Assembly: GCA_964036275.1 (NCBI GenBank)
Contig: OZ038434.1
Location: 5,230,560 to 5,294,559 of the forward strand
Reading direction: 5' to 3'
Length of the DNA: 64,000 nucleotides
DNA from: Litoditis marina
Taxonomy: Eukaryota > Nematoda > Chromadorea > Rhabditida > Rhabditidae
The first letter of the stretch is position 1, and every line of letters begins with the position of its first letter. Position numbers and translations under genes: made by a program. The notes beneath the pieces are model-generated. The model was not told where the DNA came from. It saw only the letters and a list, made by a program, of their open reading frames with translations, and did not search any database. This document shows, piece after piece, positions 46,277 to 58,161 of the stretch.

Positions 46277-48197
46277 TAAAAATAAGAGCGCATCAACAAA
46301 CCAAACGGACAACGTTATTCATCAAACTGAGATCATAAATCGAGTATTTGAAGAAAGATGTGAAGATTAGATGGATTTCGAAATTGAATACCATTCCCAG
46401 AGCCTCAAAACTGCACAATCTCAAAAGGAACTGTCAGGAAGCAATGAGGCACAAAAACCACCTCATTTTGAAATGAACAATAGGCGTGAATAATGAGAAA
46501 CATACAATAAGGATATAGGATAATACAAAATTAAATAAAAAAATAAAACGAACAACGCGGTTTGAACTTTTCAGCGAGATCGTTAAAATGTAGGACGCGA
46601 GAACACGTAGGCTATTTTTGCATGTGCTCACTACCGTAAGATTTAATATGGTCTCTGACATACCAAATGTTATCACCTAGCGTTTCGCTTGTTTGATCAC
46701 TTGTTCAGTGGGATTGATGCAAATTATCGAATAATTAATGATTGCACTGATGTTAGAAGTCTTTTAAGTAATTGATCACACACCATCATACCTATTATCA
46801 CTGCATATTTGGCAGTTCTAATTAATTATCACGTATCTTGACGGAAAAAAGGGAGTCATAACAATTATAATCTAGTTACTTCGTCTACAACACCTTTCTC
46901 TATAGTTGGGATCAAAATCAATATCACAAATATCGTTTTGAACTCATACCTAAAAACTGACAAGTATTTTACACTAAGCTGTAACTGAACAAAATTGAAT
47001 GTTCATGTTTATCCATTGTATTCAAAAGGTTACGGGTGATAAGCCCGTTAAGGCTCTATGTTCAAACTATGAACGTTCAGATAGTTGTCTCTTCCGCTCC
47101 AAACCAGATAACTTGTAAAAACCAGTCAATCCTTCTTGAGGGTCGGTTGTATTCAACATAACCGAAAGTTTCCTTTAAATTGTTAAAGATCTCAACTCAA
47201 CTGGTGGTAAAATCAACCCTTTGATAAGGAATATATTAGAGCGCAGAATTTCCGCACAAATTTTGAAGCTGGTTGGAGAGAATGTGCGTATTCATCTTGT
47301 TATGGTGCGTAATTGCAACACTATGATAAAAACAGTACGTACATGTTATGATTTATGGACAACAATAATGTGGTAATTGCTCATTTTTCGTATTACATCT
47401 AGTTTGAAAATAAACTCAATACAATAGTCTGCGCAGCCCATAGAAAACCTCGTGTAACGAAACTTCGTTTGAATAAATTTATTTCCCATTCGATAGCTAT
47501 ATAAGAATATAGGATGTTCTTTGAAAAAGATGGGGAAAAGGGAAACGCTTCTGTATACTTTGCAAATTCGGTTTTTGTTTATTCGAAACTGGTTATTCAC
47601 ATATTCACTCAACCCGTCGGATATCATGAGAAATCAACATTATCCCTGTTGAAAATCATTCAATATTTAGGATTGCAAATGAAAAGCAGCATAAAATTGC
47701 AATGTTCTTAACTACCGTAGTTAAAAATTTGAATTACGGTAGTTTCGCGCCCAAATTATTTTTACTGAAGGCGCAAATTTGGTGTGTCGTATTTTGTACA
47801 CGCACAGTGGGGCAGTAAAAACACATAAAAAAAACCCGGGGATCGAAAAAGTGTTGGTTGAGTAATGTTCTTGTCATCAAGGACTGAGTTTTATTGCTTG
47901 AACTATTGGTATGAAGCTCCTAATGTTTCCTTCGTTTTTCATGGGTTGCACTCAAGTTTGTCTGCTGATACCTACAGTAACAGAAACTTAAAAGGCTTCT
48001 ATACAAATATACACGTATTCTGTATGTATTTTTAATGGTTTGTTGTTTGTCATCTACAATGTTATGGCGCCGAGAATTGGTGATACATTTAATTGACAGC
48101 CACATCGAAATAAAAAGCTACCAAATAACGGAGCACAATCGTCCGCTAGAACCTTGGGCTCATTTAAGCTTCCATCATTTTTCTGGCGAATTCTTCA

Positions 48198-48316
48198 TTT
48201 AAAGTAGGACGATTATGTGGACCAATCTCGACGCATCGTTCCTTTAAACTGCAATTGAAAAATGTATTGCAGTTTAAAAGACCGAAGCACTGGTCCACAT
48301 AATCGTATATCTTCAA
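48198..48316. repeat. Hairpin MITE, sister of the one at 7,463
   Basis: CGATTATGTGGACCA pairs with TGGTCCACATAATCG, and TTTAAACTGCAAT pairs with ATTGCAGTTTAAA at the centre. The layout and words match 7,463-7,660, without the C-run insertion. Confidence 0.75.
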
Positions 48317-48321
48317 CGTTA

Positions 48322-48425
48322 ACCTTATCTGGTAACCATCAATTGGGTTACCTGGCTAACCCTTTTGCTAACCAGCAAGTAACCCTGAATCTTGTTCGAG
48401 ATACATTGTAAAAAGGGCTACAAAC
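48322..48425. repeat. GGTAACC-type repeat fragment
   Basis: Repeated GGTAACC/GGTTACC/GCTAACC words followed by ATACATTGTAAA, matching the fragment in FAH intron 10 (12,431-12,590). Confidence 0.5.
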
Positions 48426-48668
48426 AGTTCCCTTTGGAATTGACGATGGACCATTTTTCTTGACTAGTCGTTACTACATTTCAAAATCGGTCGAAACAAG
48501 CGAATATTAGTCGCGCTCTCCGTGATAGTTTTGCTGCTTTTTCGCATCTTTTGAACATACTCAATACACGTTTGTTTAATACACACAATGTTCACGTTCG
48601 TTCGAAAATATTTTCTAGCTGAATTAGATTTTCATATACTTCAGAATTCGCCATATTCGACACTTTTT

Positions 48669-48671
48669 CAG
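48669..48671 (+). other. Putative spliced-leader acceptor for cysteine-rich gene 1
   Basis: GACACTTTTTCAG, one A, then the start codon at 48673. The paralogue at 54,897 has the same arrangement. Confidence 0.55.
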
Positions 48672-48672
48672 A

Positions 48673-49648
48673 ATGCAGTCCGTAGTTCTTATTGCTCTCG
48701 TCGCCGTCGTGTGTGGTCAATTCAACAACCAATTCAACCACCAGCCGTCTGGTCAAAATGGACTTCCCTGTGGATTTAGTGAGTAAAACTTTTCTAGCAC
48801 ATTTCCGGAACCTCAGGATCAATTTGGTTCTTCAGGTGTGTGTAAAATTTGATGCCACAAAGTACCCACACCAGTATTCAAATGAAACAGATCACCTATA
48901 TGCAGTTTTTGATGCACATTCTCCGCGTTCCGTGTTTTGGCGAGTTTCGAGACGATTAAACACCATATGTAGTTACAATCTCTATTCATCATACGACCCT
49001 ATCGAATAGGAGATATAAAGGAGAAAGTGAACAAATTCTCTTCCAGCTTGTTCCCGCCGCTCCTCGTTCTCGGTCTCAATCGACGGTTCGTGGACGACGG
49101 CCACGTGTACCGCCAATGGCGCCAACCCCAAGGATAGATGTCCCGGCTGCTGCGCCTCGCGGGCTCTTGCTGCGGGACTATCTACTGTGGGTTCAGGCAC
49201 ACTATTGATTGTTGAAATTTTTGTGAGGTATCATAACTAGACACAATACTGTAGAGAAAACTATGTAGCTGCGTCTCATCGGTAATACGCAACTGTAAGT
49301 TGCCATACGATTGTGGCTTTCGCTATTGGTTTGGAGCAAATCATATAAAGCCTATGTTCATAAAATTTTGCTGGGATTACGCGAATTCGCAAAATAAAAT
49401 TTTTTCTTTGCTTAGGGCTTTGAGATAGATTTAGACGGCAGCTTTCATATTTGTGTTCGTACATTTCCCAACCACCGTTTCTATAAATACCATGTTCTCA
49501 TTAGAAAAAAACATTATATGTCGTGATGGCATACTGTAAGTGATCGAAGTATGAACGAATTTCCTTCCAGGACCAGTCAGCCGGTTTCCCCTCCACCAAC
49601 AGCGTCGACTGCATCTGCTGCATCAACAACAATAGATGCAGAAAGTAA
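48673..49648 (+). CDS. Small secreted ten-cysteine protein, paralogue 1
   Basis: Three exons join in phase: 48673-48778, 49047-49186 and 49571-49648. They give 107 residues. Residues 1-16 form a clear signal peptide (MQSVVLIALVAVVCGQ), so the product is secreted. An Asn/Gln-rich stretch follows, then LPCGF. The mature part has ten cysteines in the order PCG, TCS, TCT, RCPGCC, DCICC and RCRK, which would allow five disulfides. I do not recognise a named domain. Small secreted families of this look occur in nematodes, but whether it is an effector, a cuticle component or an antimicrobial cannot be told. The second intron donor is GTGGGT, chosen because it keeps the frame and matches the paralogue. 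Its close relative is at 54,897-55,799. Confidence 0.88.
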
Positions 49649-50194
49649 ATCGATATTGTACTTTGTATGTTGAATTCGGCTGGGATAAATCTTCTTTTAG
49701 AATACTTATGTAATTGCTTTTCAATTATGTATTGTTTGTAGTGCTCCTAGACATGTGTGCAATTTTTTTAGCACAAAAAACAGTACAGTTTAGATCAAAC
49801 AAAGTATAAAAAAAGTCGTTTATTATTTATATAATGAACATATTTATTAATTCACGTCGCTTCGTCACGAGGCGGTGATCATCATACATGTCGCCGATCT
49901 TTGTAGCCGCAGCTTCTTCTGATTTGATCTTGCTCCCTTTCCTTCGTAGAAGACATCATGGTGGATTATGGAATGCTCTTATGGCACTGATCCAGTGACA
50001 TGCGCGAAACTTTTTGGAGGGAGGGGAAGAAAACTGCTTGCGAACATGCATTCCTCATTATTATTATTATCATGTCAAAGGAACGGATAACAAGGGAATG
50101 AAGAGAGTGATATTCACAGAGTTGAACCTGATGATGACAACTATAATACTTGATCTACTGTAATGTATGCGAAGTCACCGTCTTCGCATTATTA

Positions 50195-50552
50195 TTAGAT
50201 ACAGAAACACTGGTTGATTATGATGTTCATATTGGTCAATACGCCTGGCAGGCACATGAATGAGCTATGTTGAGAAAATTTCTTCGCCGTCCCCACTGAA
50301 CTTATTAACTCGATTCTCGAGTATTTTCGCGAACTGAGTAGGGGATATGTTATTGGGGTCGCTGATGTGCGGGATTCGGTAACTGTTGTTGTCAACAACA
50401 ACAATTGCTGAAATTGCGCTTGGAGAGCTTGTAATTGTTGCTGCTGTTGTTGCAAAAGTTGCGCGTTTGCTGGGGCAGGATTGGCGGGGTTCGGGGGTGC
50501 TGCTGCTGTGTTGGCAGCTGCTGGGAATGACATGGTTGTCGAAACAGTACAA
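50195..50552 (-). pseudogene. Possible Gag-like retroelement remnant
   Basis: The minus strand opens with an Ala/Pro-rich start, a Gln-rich run (QLLQQQQQQLQALQAQ) and then, after a one-base frame shift, SPTQFAKILENRVNKFSGDGEE. That motif is similar in style to the start of a Gag core in LTR elements. The two frames overlap, so the sequence looks frameshifted. Upstream (to about 52,400) the same strand is C/A-rich, as retroelement leaders often are. I cannot see pol or paired LTRs, so this is tentative. Confidence 0.3.
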
Positions 50553-52498
50553 GAAAACTGAAGGTGTGGGTGTTATAGTGTGAACAGATTGGGTCGGATT
50601 AGAGTTGGGTACTGATTGAGTAGTTTTTCAGGAAGTAGAGGGAAGAGAGGGGTATTTTCCGAATCCAAAGCTTGGTCGTCGTGATGTCGTATTGCTGCTG
50701 AAGATTGATCGGTGGTTAGTTGGTACACTTGGGTTATTAATGGGTGGTTGTTTATTGTTAGGGTTCTAGATTAATGGAGGCTGTTGTGTAAGTCGTGAAA
50801 GTGGGGTGGTATTAGTTAAGTTGGAGATATCGGGTGAAGTTGGTAAATGGGAAGAGGGTTGTAAAGTTCTGTTCAATGAACTGGTTGTATTACAAAATGA
50901 AGAAGCAGTAGCTAGAGGAGTGTTACTATCGGGATCGGGATCTGATTCGAAACCTGAGTTAGTGTTTCCCAGTTTTTTATAATGAGTGGAGTTTTTATTC
51001 CGCAAGGAGTGTGGAGGAAGAGTGAGTTAAAAGTGGTTTGGTTGGGAGAAGGTACGAGTGTGTCCACTGTCCACTAGTGAACTATTCCTATCTACCTGAA
51101 CTTTATATGGTCAGGCTGAAGAGTTACTTTCGGGGTGGTCACGCAATGTTGATGAATCAGAAATAGATTGTTCCCCAATCTCTTTTTTGACGTGAGTGGT
51201 TGCCACAGAGTTAGCCTTTGGTTTTGGTTTCCGTCTTCGTTGTGGCAAGTGCTCGTACGTGACTGAATTCTGGTTGACCCTTACTACGAGTTGTAATCAT
51301 GCACGAGAGAAAGGAAAATGCGCTCTATGTGAGAAATAGCTGAGGCAACATCTTCCTACCAAGTGATCCTGTTGATGTTCCGGGTATCAGCGAGTTGATT
51401 GGCAGTAAGCAAGAAGTTTTTCCCATGTAGACTGCTGGAATCAATTGTCTGACTTGTTATCTTGTGATCGTCTTACTGTAGTAAATATTTCTAACGATGA
51501 TTCAATTTTTAGGATGTTATAATGGGGGGGGGGGAGAGAAGGAGTTAGAGGTGAATTATTGAAAGGATTGAATGAAAAAAACGGAAAATAAATGTTTGAA
51601 GTGAAACCGAAAGGGAAGGTTGTGAGAAACGACTATGTAGTGGGCTGGGTGTGCGATGCACTCTTATATACTCCTGAAAATACGCATGATTAGAGTGAAT
51701 TATCCCCTGTTATTATGGCATATTCTTGGTAATTATGGGGGTGGATGGCGGTCAATTGGGGATAATAACGCCTGTAAGAGAGTGAACGGTGGCAATTGGG
51801 AAATGATGGTGAAATTATAAATATTGGAGCTAATAAAGAATGTTGATGTTGAAAAAAATATATAGAGTAAAACTCAAAACATATAAGTATGCTGTAACGA
51901 AACAGCATGGGTAATTCTTAAGAGCGAATTATTATAGAACGTGAAATAGTGATCATAAAAGGACATAAAATGTGGGGCCCCCCTACGTAATGAGTGCATA
52001 TGCATTTATGTAGCGCTTTTTCGCCCAAAGAATGGTGAGTCGGTATGCTTGTTTACTTGTTACGGTTGCGGAACCGTGACTCCCATGGATCCGTCGAAAA
52101 GGTGATTGTATGAAATGGGAAGTAATTGAGAGTTGTTGTTGTCTTCATGTGAGTAGTTTGACTCGTGCACAGTCTGTGACTACATGGGCTATTAAAATCA
52201 AAAATAATAAAATGATAACGGTTCCGCGAGAATGTGATAAACTGGTTTACATTATTTGACGGCAATCAAAAAAAGGAATATAAGATTATACCGGTGTATA
52301 AAAGTGGGTGACAGTACTGTAACAAGAGACAAAAGAGACAATTGGGTGGATATGTGTTCACTGACAGCGTGATTGTAATGTTGTGTAAGTATGGTAGGTT
52401 TACTATTGATGTTTTGTTGTGTAGGAAAAGGTTTTAGGTATTATTCGAATTCAAATAAAGAACAATGTCAGTTTATTTTTATATACTTTTATTTTTAG

Positions 52499-52564
52499 AT
52501 GTCACGCTCTGTCAGTTATACATGATTCCCGGAGGAAAGGAAGGTTACCAAGAACAGCATGAAG
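52499..52564 (+). other. Orphan internal exon candidate
   Basis: A strong acceptor (TTTATTTTTAG) and donor (GAAG|GTAAGT) bound 66 nt. One of the three frames is open and reads VTLCQLYMIPGGKEGYQEQ. I could not find neighbouring exons in a matching phase, so it may be a relic or belong to an unrecognised small gene. Confidence 0.3.
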
Positions 52565-54892
52565 GTAAGTTATTTGAATATATTGTAAAAGGTTGTGTAA
52601 ACTCTTTAAAGGAAGGTAAGTGAAAGTGAACGTATTATATGATTGAGGTGGGTGAGAGAATAATGTTAATAGTGTTTTATTAGGGGGAGGGGATAGTAAC
52701 TAGGAGGGGGAATTAGTGAAGTTATTAAGAAATTTGGGTGGGTGATATTAGAAATGGGTGTAGCGGTACTTAGGTCTGAAAAGACGAAAGTTCGATCCAG
52801 GATCTCCATGTAAACCTTGAGGTTTACGAACTCTCAGGTCTTTAGTGAATCTTTTTATGGTCCCAAAGTGTTAAAATAGTTGTGTTAATAAAGGAGAGTT
52901 TAAGAGATGTTTTACTATTGAACAGAGAGGACTGTATTTATGGTTACTGAAAGAACATATACAAACAAAAGTCTTGCAAGCAGATAGATTTATAAGCATT
53001 CATGAATACAACATAAATAAAAGAAGTGTTGTTACAGTATGCTTCCCATACGCGTCTGTTGTCTCGGGCCGTCGTCCCGAGTCCCTCTGTCCATTCTTCG
53101 ATCGTCTTCCATCGGCAACGTTGATGTTGTTTCTCTCATGTAACTAAATATGTAGATAGTTGTGTAATGTGTTAAAGATATTATGACATCCGCCCCTACA
53201 CGCAGAGAGTGTAATATTGGTGGAGAGTATCAGACATGACACTAGCGTATAACCCGCCAACAAATGGACCTCTGTGCCATACGGAAAACACAGTATCGTT
53301 TCGTTGAACACATATAAGACAGAAGAATGAAATCAATATATGTTTTATGTTTCTCGTGGGAAAAGGACAACGTTCGTGTCCCATGAAGAGAAATGTAAAA
53401 TATTTTCCGACTACACTGCGGAGTACTTCGTATGAAACGTGTATAAGAGGTTGTTCCTGCTATATGTCATGTGTATGAAATGTTAATAAACATGCATGTT
53501 ATACAAAACTAGTATATCCTCGAAAAACACTGTGAACCCTTTCAGTAGAACAATCTATGACTTTTTAGTCCCCAATAGGGTGATTACGGGTGTTCGAGTG
53601 GGTGCGGGCCGAAAAGACCCTAATAGGGCAGCGAATCTTATTTCTCTGTCAAGCTCCTGACTTTTCACTTATGATGTGAGCAGGACCTTTTTTTTCATTT
53701 AACGATGCGTACCCTGAATAGTATGGATGTAAAAACACAGTGAGGAAGTGGCCATGTACTCTTACTTCACGTTATTGCACGTCTTCTACTGTTCTGTTAT
53801 CTCCACACTGCAAATCTTCTAGCAACGTATTGAGACATCAGAAATTGCAGAAAATTCTCATGAAAGGTCATATTCGAGCAGAACTATCTGGGCACCATCT
53901 CACTGAGCTCGTGATCACAGATTAACAGGTTGACCTTGAGCTTTTCTACGTCACTTTCTACGGTGGCTGAAGCGCTGTTCATCTTCAAAAATAATGAAGT
54001 GATTTCATGCAGTACTTCGTCGATAAAGTGCTTTGGGTACCTACCAAATCCAACGCTGTACCATAACTGAGAAAATTCCCACAAACTACCTCACAGGTTC
54101 CTGTGAAATAATTTCCGTAAAAGATCAGAGCTTTCGTCAGGAGAATGAGGTGTGCTGGAACGATTTTCTGCGCTCTTTCGCCTTGAGCGAGCCCGTATCA
54201 AGGGAATAGAAAAATATGGAGATTAGGAAGTTACATTTCGAAGCTCAAAAATTGTGTCTACAAAAGCAATAGAAACAAGTGTGAAGTCACATTTGATTTT
54301 AATTTTTCTACGTCCATCTTTGACAAGCTTTCATCGCTTATCGTACAATATTTGGCAGATATTCTAATTCTCTATGTTTTGCACTTCATTTGAATTCTGT
54401 CATCTTTCTTGCCGTATGTTGTGCCGCATACAAGGGATGACTAGTTTGATTGACAAAGAAGACAGAATAAAAGGAGCGGAATTTCACAGAGATACAAGCA
54501 CAAACATCGTCATCTGGGTTTCTATTTCATATCTGAAACCTCACCTTTCGAATTGGGCATTTCCAAAATCTACTTGTAATATTAAACGCAATTCAAGTAT
54601 TTCATGAATAAGTTCTAGAAAAATTAAGGAAATACATTATCACGAATGGAAGTGTTTGCTTCTAGTTTCCGAACAGTCTACTTGATTACTTTGCTAGAAC
54701 CTTGATCATCCAGATTACATTACGAATGTTGTTCAGAATGGAGTACGTATACATATACGTATTTGGTATTTCGTACTAGTAATAGATCTTAGGCGCAAGT
54801 TAAGAACCATTTCTCCATACTCCCACTGCTTTTTTAGACTGTAACTGTTAAAATCTGGTCTATTCCTTATAATATAAACGACCTACTCGATT

Positions 54893-54895
54893 CAG
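54893..54895 (+). other. Putative spliced-leader acceptor for cysteine-rich gene 2
   Basis: CTCGATTCAG, one A, then the start codon at 54897, as in paralogue 1. Confidence 0.55.
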
Positions 54896-54896
54896 A

Positions 54897-55799
54897 ATGC
54901 AGTACTTCATCGTCGTTGCTCTCGTTGCCGTCGTGTGTGGTCAGACCAGTCAGAATGGACTGCCCTGCGGGTTCAGTCAGTTTCAACTTATTTTACTACA
55001 AATTTATAAGAGAAACGTCTGTGCCAAATTCAGTGATTCACAACTACCTTGATATCTTCGAGAAGAAGTAGTTTCTCAGAAAGGAAAACAGACAAATCAG
55101 ATACTTGGTACACTGTTTTCATAGTTGTTATATTGTGAGTGAGTTTGTGTCTACGAATCTCGGCATACGTCGATTCACCTTTCAACTTGCGAAGCGAACC
55201 AGCTTCGTGCATTGCAAGCGATAGATTGTGCAAGTAAGTAGAACAAGTTCAAAAATTCCAGCCTGCTCCCGCCGTTCGTCGTTTTCGGTATCGCTCGATG
55301 GTTCCTGGACGACAGCCACGTGTACCGCCAATGGCGCCAACCCCAAGGATAGATGTCCCGGCTGCTGCGCCTCGCGGGCTCTCGCTGCGGGACTATCTAC
55401 TGTGGGTTCAAGTGAAGATACCATAGTGAAGTGTCACGAAAAGTTCATCTCCCGGGCTTAACTATCAAATGAAGACTAGGTTCTGATACTATTAGGTATA
55501 GGAATTGGTGAGCTGTGTGCTCAGACTGTGCTAAGGTGATTGTAGGATGCGCTCACCACTTATACTTTTCTGGTGCGGTGCCTTAACACTAATCTTTGCC
55601 ATTCACTAAACATCACTTCTAGTACCATGAATTATATCGACTAACAACTGTAATTCGAGGCTGTATATAATCCTGTAACATATGTTTTTTTCTGTGTAGC
55701 TATTACTTATCTTCCTTCCAGGACCAGTCAGCCGGTTTTCCCTCCACCAACAACGTCGACTGCATCTGCTGCATCAACAACAACATGTGCAGAAAGTAA
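54897..55799 (+). CDS. Small secreted ten-cysteine protein, paralogue 2
   Basis: Exons 54897-54975, 55262-55401 and 55722-55799 join in phase for 98 residues. The signal peptide is MQYFIVVALVAVVCGQ. The mature protein keeps all ten cysteines of paralogue 1 in the same spacing, and the intron phases and the GTGGGT donor are identical. It is nine residues shorter because the Asn/Gln-rich stretch after the signal peptide is contracted. The 3' part of exon 2 is almost identical in DNA to paralogue 1, while its 5' part and intron 1 differ much more. Function unknown; secretion is well supported. Confidence 0.88.
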
Positions 55800-56573
55800 C
55801 CGATAATCAATATTCGCTTTTGTAGATTGTTTGTTTATTGCGGCTGGGATAAACAGTTTTTAGTAGATAACTGTGAAAAGATGCGATCGGAAAAACGAGG
55901 CGGCAGTAAACAAAAAATGATGTACCTGTAAAAAATACGTCAAGAATTGTAATACAAAAAATCCCTCTTTTTGGGTATTTGTTGAACTCACTGTGTACAG
56001 ATTTAGTACATGATACACACACTTGGAAGGCTATTCTATGCATGGAAATATAAACTTCTTTATTCAGAACGATTTTGATGGTTGATAGAGATGTTAAAAC
56101 AACGAATTAACAACTAAACATCATACTTATTCAATATTGAGCTGAGAAAATGAACTGTACTACTAAGTATTTCCAGTTCGCCATTCTCTCAAAGCGGCTC
56201 ATAATATATTGAAACAATTTCTTCGAATTTGAAATAGACTGTATCTGCCGAGCTCATTGCTTCCAAGGCCCCGCCCACTTTCACAGCCGCGGAAACCTGT
56301 ACTGAGTACGACGCAACTCGGAATTCGCTTTCTGGCCCTCTAGATATTGTTGCGTGTAAACAGTCCATGAAGATATAATGAATTCCTCGTTTGCTATGCT
56401 CCCTGAGCGTTACTTTAGGTATCTGAGGCTGTTTGGAAACTATTCACTTTGAAAGTAATTAACTTTTCGTGAAATAACATTTTTGGATCTAGAAAGTAGA
56501 AAATAGTTGATTGATAATCACTGACTATGAAAGAGTTGTCTAGTATTTACAAAACTTCCGAAGTTAGTCATCA

Positions 56574-56913
56574 TTCGTAAAAAGTGGGGGACCAGGAAAT
56601 GTGGGAGTTCTGTTCGGTTTCACCGTTTTCAGCAAAAAGTGAACAATATGATGTTGTGAATGAGTGTGCAACAAAAATAGAACAATACCTTTGTTTGCAC
56701 AACGGTTCACAACGTACTTACGTAAATCCACTATGCACTTTCACACTAAAATTACATTTTTCTAATTGTTTTTTTTGTGAATCGTTGTGCAAACAAAGGT
56801 ATTGTTCTATTTTTGTTGCACACTCATTCACAACATCGTATTGTTTACTTTTTGCTGAAAACGGTGAAACCGAACAGAACTCACACATTTCCTGGTCCCC
56901 CACTTTTTACGAA
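56574..56913. repeat. Palindromic element with about 140-bp arms
   Basis: TTCGTAAAAAGTGGGGGACC at the left pairs with GGTCCCCCACTTTTTACGAA at the right. The arms are nearly identical for about 140 nt, including TTGTTGCACACTCATTCACA. The open frames on both strands in this stretch mirror each other because of the symmetry. It is likely a MITE. Confidence 0.85.
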
Positions 56914-57059
56914 TTGTTCTCTTTTTGCTAGTTGTACTAGTACAACCACTCCTAGATTAGAACAACAACAACGAATTTTGAAAAATTGGTGACTGTCGAA
57001 CATCCTGATATCTAGATGAAGTTTCGAGTTTTACAAATGGGTTTTTCAAAAAAAAAATT

Positions 57060-57900
57060 TAAATTTTTTTTAAATTTCAGATCATTTCACTCGTGGGAGC
57101 CTATATTTTTTTCTGCTATACGCCACTTGGCGCCCGCGCCAGGCGCCATGAGCAACATGACATGACCAAACTTCTGGCGCCGAGCTATATTCGTGGTTCA
57201 CGCATGTGTTCCAAATTTTAGCCAATTTGGTTCAGTGGTTTTTTCAAACCTATGCGGACACCGGACGGGAGACGAGGGACGACGAACATTTTCATAGCAC
57301 GAGAGCGCAGTTTTTTCCCAAAGTGGACCGCGATAAAACCTTCTGACCCTATCTATGGGGGTGTCAATTTGAAAACGCCAATTTTTTATCGGAAAGCCCG
57401 ATTTCTAATTTTGGCGCCAATTGGCGCCTAGAATAGGCGCCGTTGGTAATATGGTGAATAACAAACCTCTATAGCCTTCTTTATTTATAATTCATACTTG
57501 TCTGCAAAATACCAGTCAAAACAGTACTTCGCAAGTTTTTTTCTCATTTGGCGCCAATAGGCGCCCGCGTTTGGCGCCAAGTGTCGGCCATGGCAAAATA
57601 GTTGGGAAAATGGCTCAAAACCAATATTAAGACAACTGTGCGAAAATCAGGACAATTTCACTCATGGGAACACATATTTTCTAGCTTTTGGCGCCTATTG
57701 GCGCCCGCGCCAAGCGCCAGACAAAACGTAAAAACACCAAACTTTCGTCACCGAGCTAACTTTCAGGTTCACACAAGTGTGCCAAATTTTAGTCAATTCG
57801 GTTCAGTAGTTTTTTCAAACCTATGCGGACACCGGAAACCTATGCAAACCTATGCGGAAAAAGGAGACGAGGGACGAGGGACGAGGAAAATTTCATAACG
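57060..57900. repeat. GGCGCC-rich dispersed repeat, partly duplicated
   Basis: The palindrome GGCGCC and TTGGCGCCAA-like words recur more than ten times. A longer segment ending TTTTTTCAAACCTATGCGGA and then GAGACGAGGGACGA occurs at about 57,190-57,290 and again at 57,760-57,885. It looks like two copies or arms of one interspersed repeat. Confidence 0.7.
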
Positions 57901-58161
57901 ACACGGACTCATAACTTTTTTCAAACTCGACCGATTTTTCTAATTTTTCCACACAACAAGTATTTCATAGATGTCTAGCTCTCTCTTTCTTTAGATTTTG
58001 AAAAATGGTTTTATTTGAAGACTTTAGTGGTTTGGAAGCTAAAAATGGGTGCGCAATGGCCAAACCAAACACAACTCACACGGAGCGCTTCGCGCTGCGC
58101 GCGATGAGCATATTTATAACAGCACGAGCACATGGAAAACAAGAACTCTATTCATGAGTTT

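Larger units (their letters stand above)
46277..48668. other. Intergenic, no gene recognised
   Basis: AT-rich sequence between divergent SF3B6 and the first cysteine-rich gene. It holds a hairpin MITE (48,198-48,316) and a GGTAACC fragment (48,322-48,425). Open frames at 46,434-46,676 and 47,346-47,711 have no splice or family support. Confidence 0.5.
49649..54892. other. Stretch between the two cysteine-rich paralogues, no confident gene
   Basis: 50,000-52,400 is strongly strand-biased (G/T-rich on plus) and includes a possible Gag-like remnant on the minus strand. 52,499-52,564 looks like an orphan internal exon. A tRNA-like box B occurs near 52,790. The open frame at 53,884-54,084 (minus) has moderately protein-like composition but no recognised partner exons. 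Confidence 0.4.
55800..58161. other. Repeat-rich intergenic stretch, no gene recognised
   Basis: It contains a palindromic element (56,574-56,913) and a GGCGCC-rich repeat block (57,060-57,900). I found no exon chain with family support on either strand. Confidence 0.55.

Noticed and set aside
46434..46676. 80-residue hydrophobic minus-strand frame upstream of SF3B6
   Set aside because: AT-rich sequence yields hydrophobic frames by chance. No splice context or similarity.
52738..52812. tRNA gene candidate with GTTCGATCC box B and a GAA-like anticodon loop
   Set aside because: The D-arm is incomplete and the acceptor stem does not pair. At best it is a relic.
53884..54084. 66-residue minus-strand frame with fairly protein-like composition
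   Set aside because: No partner exons, signal peptide or recognised domain. It cannot be told from chance without RNA evidence.
56584..56931. 115-residue plus-strand frame and a similar minus-strand frame
   Set aside because: Both are produced by the inverted arms of the palindromic element.
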